From positions 1 to 8,433 of the forward strand of contig JAZUNG010000141.1 of assembly GCA_045604025.1 (NCBI GenBank): 8,433 nucleotides of DNA. Direction: 5' to 3'. Shown here piece after piece: positions 5,646 to 8,433 of this stretch. Positions within the stretch are counted from its first letter, which is position 1; the number at the start of each line of letters is the position of its first letter. The notes under the pieces were generated by a model. The model made no database searches, was not told where the DNA came from, and saw only the letters and a list, made by a program, of their open reading frames with translations. The stretch is from RGIG5612 sp045604025. GTDB taxonomy: Bacteria > Bacillota > Clostridia > Lachnospirales > Lachnospiraceae. The position numbers and the translations under genes are program-made.

Positions 5646-5780
5646 GATTATTCAGCCTTTTGATCAGGCAAATCCGGTATACAGATCAATACCTCACCTA
5701 TGATAACACAAACCCGGATATAAAGGAAGAGTATCTGTCATAAGGTGCGTGATACTTTCCTTTCCAATTGATGTGACGGA

Positions 5781-7004
5781 TCAGGTGGCTCTGACTTTTT
5801 TTCGCATATATTCAAGAGTCCTGTACAGAGTGTCTCCCTGGAACAGTTTATCAATATTCCCTGCCAGATCGATCTGGTACTTCGTCCCTATGCGGACCAG
5901 TTCTTCCTGAAGAGCCTGCTCCTTCCGGCTGGAACGGTCAGCAAGTACATCATCAAATGTCAGCTGTCTGCCCTCCTCCGTGATCAGATTATATATACCG
6001 GCCCCAACCAGACGTACCGGCCTCATCTCAACCTGATCAAGCATGTCCACGGCTTCCCTGTATATATCTATTGCTGAGCGTACTGACTCGATTGCCCTGG
6101 ATCTGGATATACTCTTCATATCTCCGTATGTCAGTTTGAGAGAGACTCCGTTTCCTATGAGTCCTACTCTACGGGCTCTGCGTTCCACACTCATGGAGAG
6201 CAGCAGCAATGCGTCTTTCAGAAACTCTCTGTCATTTACATCACTCTGAAATGTCACTTCCCTGCTGATCGATCGGGCGTCCTCCGCTCTGTAAGGAACG
6301 ACAGGCCTGTCATCAATTCCGGAAGCCAGCTGAGTGATCATCTTCCCCTGTTTCCCAAGCAGCTGTATGACCAGTCCCGGATTCTCCCTGACATCTCTTA
6401 CCGTTCTGATGCCTGCTGACCTGAGGCGCTCGGCGGTCTTTTCTCCTACTGTATAAATAGCTCTGACATCCCTGTCAATGATCAGGTTAACATACTCCTG
6501 CGGGGTCCTGATCTCAAAATACCCGTCCGGTTTCTTCTCCTCGCTGGCAGTCTTGGCAGCTGTTTTGGAATAAGCAATGCCTACTGAGCAGTTCAGATGC
6601 AGTTCATCCTTCGTACGCTGTTTGATCAGGCGGGCCATCCTGCAGGCATCATCGAAGTCGGCTGCCTTGCCCGCGGTATCTATATATGCCTCATCCAGCG
6701 CAATGCTCTCCAGAGAGGAGGCATAATCATTCCATATAACATGGAGCTGCTTTGAGACAGCCCTGTATTTTTCGAAATTCGGATGCATATAGATACCGGA
6801 AGGACACAGGCGATATGCCTCTTTGATATTCATTCCGGAATGTACTCCATACTTTCTGGCTTCATAGCTGCAGGTGGCAACCACTCCCCTCTCAGTGGGA
6901 AGTGACCCGATGATCAGAGGCTTCCCGGAAAGGGACGGATCATCTCTGATCTCAACCGATGCATAGAAGGCATCCATATCTACATGTATGATTATACGAT
7001 CCAA
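5781..7004 (-). CDS. dinB: DNA polymerase IV (Y-family translesion polymerase)
   Basis: 407 residues from a TTG start. Error-prone polymerase that extends past lesions and misaligned ends, working with the sliding clamp. HVDMDAFYASVE (7-18) carries the first metal-binding Asp9 and a Tyr14 at the steric-gate position. IALDEAYID (101-109) carries Asp104 and Glu105. YSKTAAKTASEEKKPDG (145-161) is the fingers/palm segment, usually N-K-x-L-A-K in relatives. A helix-hairpin-helix thumb lies near 183-206, followed by the little finger (about 240-340). RQLTF at 346-350 may be the clamp-binding motif, one residue shorter than the common QLxLF. TTG at 7004 is chosen because GGAGGG (7008-7013) is just upstream and no ATG precedes the Asp9 motif. 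No LexA-type GAAC-N4-GTTC box is visible upstream. It follows rfbC, separated by a hairpin. Confidence 0.92.
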   Translation of the reverse strand: MDRIIIHVDMDAFYASVEIRDDPSLSGKPLIIGSLPTERGVVATCSYEARKYGVHSGMNIKEAYRLCPSGIYMHPNFEKYRAVSKQLHVIWNDYASSLESIALDEAYIDTAGKAADFDDACRMARLIKQRTKDELHLNCSVGIAYSKTAAKTASEEKKPDGYFEIRTPQEYVNLIIDRDVRAIYTVGEKTAERLRSAGIRTVRDVRENPGLVIQLLGKQGKMITQLASGIDDRPVVPYRAEDARSISREVTFQSDVNDREFLKDALLLLSMSVERRARRVGLIGNGVSLKLTYGDMKSISRSRAIESVRSAIDIYREAVDMLDQVEMRPVRLVGAGIYNLITEEGRQLTFDDVLADRSSRKEQALQEELVRIGTKYQIDLAGNIDKLFQGDTLYRTLEYMRKKVRAT

Positions 7005-7007
7005 AAT

Positions 7008-7013
7008 CCCTCC
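7008..7013 (-). promoter_or_regulatory. Ribosome binding site of dinB (decides a TTG start)
   Basis: Minus-strand GGAGGG ends three bases before TTG 7004-7002. The spacer is short, but no ATG or GTG lies in a better place before the catalytic Asp9 motif. Confidence 0.6.
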
Positions 7014-7020
7014 GGATGCA

Positions 7021-7050
7021 AAGGCCGGATCTGATTCAGATTCCGGCCTT
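7021..7050 (-). terminator. Terminator-like hairpin between rfbC and dinB
   Basis: A 30-base inverted repeat: nine perfect pairs (AAGGCCGGA with TCCGGCCTT), one bulged base, then three to five more pairs. It starts 21 bases after the rfbC stop, as a terminator would. However, the sequence after the stem on the minus strand is TGCATCC, not a U-tract, so termination may be weak. It ends seven bases from the dinB ribosome binding site. Confidence 0.45.
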
Positions 7051-7071
7051 GTATTACAGTTGCATTATTAT

Positions 7072-7662
7072 TCAGATAGTTGGCCACTTCTGGTCTTTGT
7101 CACTCATATTCAGCGGAGTACCGTCTGTCAGCATATATCCTTCAGCTGAAGCACTGCCATTATAAGTACCGGTCACTTCTGGCCAGGTGATACCTATGGA
7201 CGGGTCATTCCACGCCAGTCCGCCTTCATCGTTGGCATGATAGAAATCATCGCATTTATAGCAGAATTCAGCAGTGTCTGACAGGACCAGGAATCCATGC
7301 GCAAACCCGCGCGGTATCAGAAACTGCCTTTTGTTTTCTTCAGACAGGAGCTCCCCATGCCATTTTCCATATGTTGCTGAGCCCTCACGCAGATCCACTG
7401 CTACATCAAAGACTGTTCCCTGTATCACACGGACCAGCTTGGTCTGTGGATAGTTGATCTGAAAATGCAGACCGCGCAGCACGCCTTTCATGCTCATGCT
7501 CTGATTGTCCTGAACAAATGTGATATCTATGCCGGCTTCTTCCATATCGCGCTGGCTGTATGTCTCCATAAAATATCCGCGGCTGTCGCCATGGACGGTG
7601 GGTGTGATCACACACAGTCCCTCAATGCCGCTTAAATTTTTCTCAACTGTTATCTGTCCCAA
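7072..7662 (-). CDS. rfbC: dTDP-4-dehydrorhamnose 3,5-epimerase
   Basis: 196 residues. Catalyses the third step of dTDP-L-rhamnose synthesis (epimerisation of dTDP-4-keto-6-deoxyglucose); a cytoplasmic cupin enzyme. Seen: HGDSRGYFMETY (24-35), QDNQSMSMKGVLRGLHFQ (51-68) with the catalytic-base His66, PQTKLVRVIQGTVFDVAVDLR, IPRGFAHGF, the YKCDDFYH segment, WNDPSIGI.WP, and the typical C-terminal DKDQKWP. The start is TTG at 7662-7660, six bases after AGGAG. The open frame continues upstream to 7851, but that part lies over rfbD and does not resemble the family, so it is not coding in this frame. The length fits RfbC (about 180-200). Same strand as rfbD, 52 bases upstream, probably one operon. 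Confidence 0.92.
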   Translation of the reverse strand: MGQITVEKNLSGIEGLCVITPTVHGDSRGYFMETYSQRDMEEAGIDITFVQDNQSMSMKGVLRGLHFQINYPQTKLVRVIQGTVFDVAVDLREGSATYGKWHGELLSEENKRQFLIPRGFAHGFLVLSDTAEFCYKCDDFYHANDEGGLAWNDPSIGITWPEVTGTYNGSASAEGYMLTDGTPLNMSDKDQKWPTI

Positions 7663-7693
7663 TGTTTTCTCCTGATAATTATCTGTTATCTGT
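7647..7693. repeat. 11-bp direct repeat around the rfbC start
   Basis: CTGTTATCTGT occurs at 7647-7657 and 7683-7693 on the plus strand, flanking the rfbC ribosome binding site and TTG. It may be chance in an AT-rich gap. Confidence 0.3.
7669..7674 (-). promoter_or_regulatory. Ribosome binding site of rfbC (decides a TTG start)
   Basis: Minus-strand CAGGAG followed by a six-base spacer AAAACA and TTG at 7662-7660. It fixes the start 63 codons inside the longer open frame. Confidence 0.75.
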
Positions 7694-7714
7694 TGAATCC
7701 GGTAATATATTCGC

Positions 7715-8433
7715 TCAGCCCAGCTCACCGATCTCATGCAGGAACCTGCCCACAGCATCCTGCCATGACGGAAGCGGGGTAAATCCTTCACATTCCAGTT
7801 TACTCTTGTCCAGTCTGGAATTGAACGGTCTGGCGGCTTTGCTGAGTCCATACTCCGCAGTAGTTACCGGGATCACCTCAGTCTCTAAGCCAGTCTGTCT
7901 GTATATCTCCTTCGTAAAGTCGTACCAGCTGATAAACGCACCTGCCGGATCCTCGCTGTTGGTCGCATGATAATATCCGTATTTCTCAGTCTCCGCCATA
8001 TCAATGAGGAGTCTGGCCAGATCCAGAGTATATGTAGGTGTACCGATCTGATCGTTTACCACGCGCACGCTGTCATGGGTCCTGCCCACATTCAGCATGG
8101 TCCTGATGAAGTTCTTGCCATTCAGCCCGAATACCCATGCTATGCGGACGATAAAGTATTTTGACAGAGTCCTGCTGACAGCCATCTCACCTTCGAGTTT
8201 ACTCTTTCCGTAGACATTTAACGGTGCATACTCTGTGCAGTCGGGATCCCAGGGTGTGCTCCCCTGTCCGTCGAACACGTAATCAGTAGAAATATATATC
8301 ATCTTCGCATCCAGCCCCAAGGCCGCGTCAGCTATGTTCTGAGTTCCCTGAGAATTGATGGCGTAAACCTTCGGCTGGTTTTCTTCGTCCTCTGCCGCAT
8401 CTACTGCAGTCCATGCCGCGCAGTGAATGATCA
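7715..8433 (-). CDS. rfbD: dTDP-4-dehydrorhamnose reductase, 5' end outside window
   Basis: Last step of dTDP-L-rhamnose synthesis: NAD(P)H-dependent reduction of dTDP-4-keto-rhamnose; a cytoplasmic short-chain reductase. The frame stays open from 8320 to the window edge and encodes IHCAAWTAVDAAEDEE and VYAINSQGTQNIADAA, both standard RfbD segments, so the TTG at 8318-8320 is internal. Further marks: ISTDYVFDG (STDYVFDG at 8267-8290), NVYGKSKLEGE with the catalytic Tyr and Lys (YGKSK at 8198-8212), FGLNGKNFIRTM, VVNDQIGTPTYTLDLA, and a C-terminal half ending in DAVGRFLHEIGELG. The N-terminal Rossmann glycine motif is beyond the edge. It precedes rfbC on the same strand; rfbA and rfbB are presumably further upstream but cannot be seen. 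Confidence 0.92.
   Translation of the reverse strand, partial: IIHCAAWTAVDAAEDEENQPKVYAINSQGTQNIADAALGLDAKMIYISTDYVFDGQGSTPWDPDCTEYAPLNVYGKSKLEGEMAVSRTLSKYFIVRIAWVFGLNGKNFIRTMLNVGRTHDSVRVVNDQIGTPTYTLDLARLLIDMAETEKYGYYHATNSEDPAGAFISWYDFTKEIYRQTGLETEVIPVTTAEYGLSKAARPFNSRLDKSKLECEGFTPLPSWQDAVGRFLHEIGELG

Noticed and set aside
5692..5740. 15-codon minus-strand frame before the dehydrogenase
   Set aside because: No ribosome binding site near its ATG and no coding character.
5730..5756. AGTATC/GATACT inverted repeat after dinB as its terminator
   Set aside because: Only six pairs with a 15-base loop and a poor T-run (CTTCCTTT); too weak to call.
7663..7851. N-terminal extension of the rfbC reading frame
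   Set aside because: It overlaps rfbD out of frame, has no family resemblance, and a good RBS with TTG lies at 7660-7674.
8318..8320. TTG as the start of rfbD
   Set aside because: The frame continues upstream to the edge and encodes conserved RfbD segments, so the gene is simply cut by the window.

Overview
The window looks like a chromosomal stretch from a Gram-positive Clostridia-type bacterium, plausibly Lachnospiraceae or a relative. This is an inference from the gene families, a rho-independent terminator, strong GGAGG-type ribosome binding sites, the use of TTG starts, and membrane-anchored L,D-transpeptidases with Thr/Glu-rich spacers. It contains no rRNA, tRNA, CRISPR array, insertion sequence or prophage gene that I can recognise.

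Layout. (1) 1-2404, plus strand: two tandem paralogous L,D-transpeptidases. The first is cut by the window edge; the second is complete with an N-terminal membrane anchor. Both have the catalytic Cys and upstream His, but read S-L-G-C where the family usually has S-H-G-C. (2) 2417-4022, minus strand: a nudF-like ADP-ribose pyrophosphatase followed by a nudC-like NAD(H) diphosphatase. They form a short operon with a good sigma-A-type promoter at 3994-4022 and a structured leader. (3) 4035-4378, minus strand: two very small genes joined by an ATGA overlap. One encodes an 81-residue two-helix membrane protein and the other a 33-residue Tyr/Gly-rich peptide, each with a near-perfect ribosome binding site. 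(4) 4445-5631, minus strand: a single Ldh_2-family malate/lactate-type dehydrogenase with a clear terminator. (5) 5781-7004, minus strand: dinB (DNA polymerase IV) from a TTG start. (6) 7072-8433, minus strand: rfbC (TTG start) preceded by rfbD, which runs off the right edge; this is the dTDP-L-rhamnose pathway.

How the genes relate. The two ends both concern the cell envelope: peptidoglycan cross-linking on the left and rhamnose for wall polysaccharide on the right. The centre is housekeeping: nucleotide clean-up and NAD turnover, an NAD(P)-dependent 2-hydroxyacid dehydrogenase, and translesion synthesis. The only gap over 100 bases within the minus-strand block, apart from leader regions already described, is 5632-5780. 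It holds a GC-rich hairpin beside the dehydrogenase start and no convincing promoter or gene.

I do not see a clear new multi-gene system. The best candidates for something undescribed are the coupled small genes at 4035-4378 with a possible RBS-sequestering inverted repeat, and the L,D-transpeptidase pair with the altered active-site motif.
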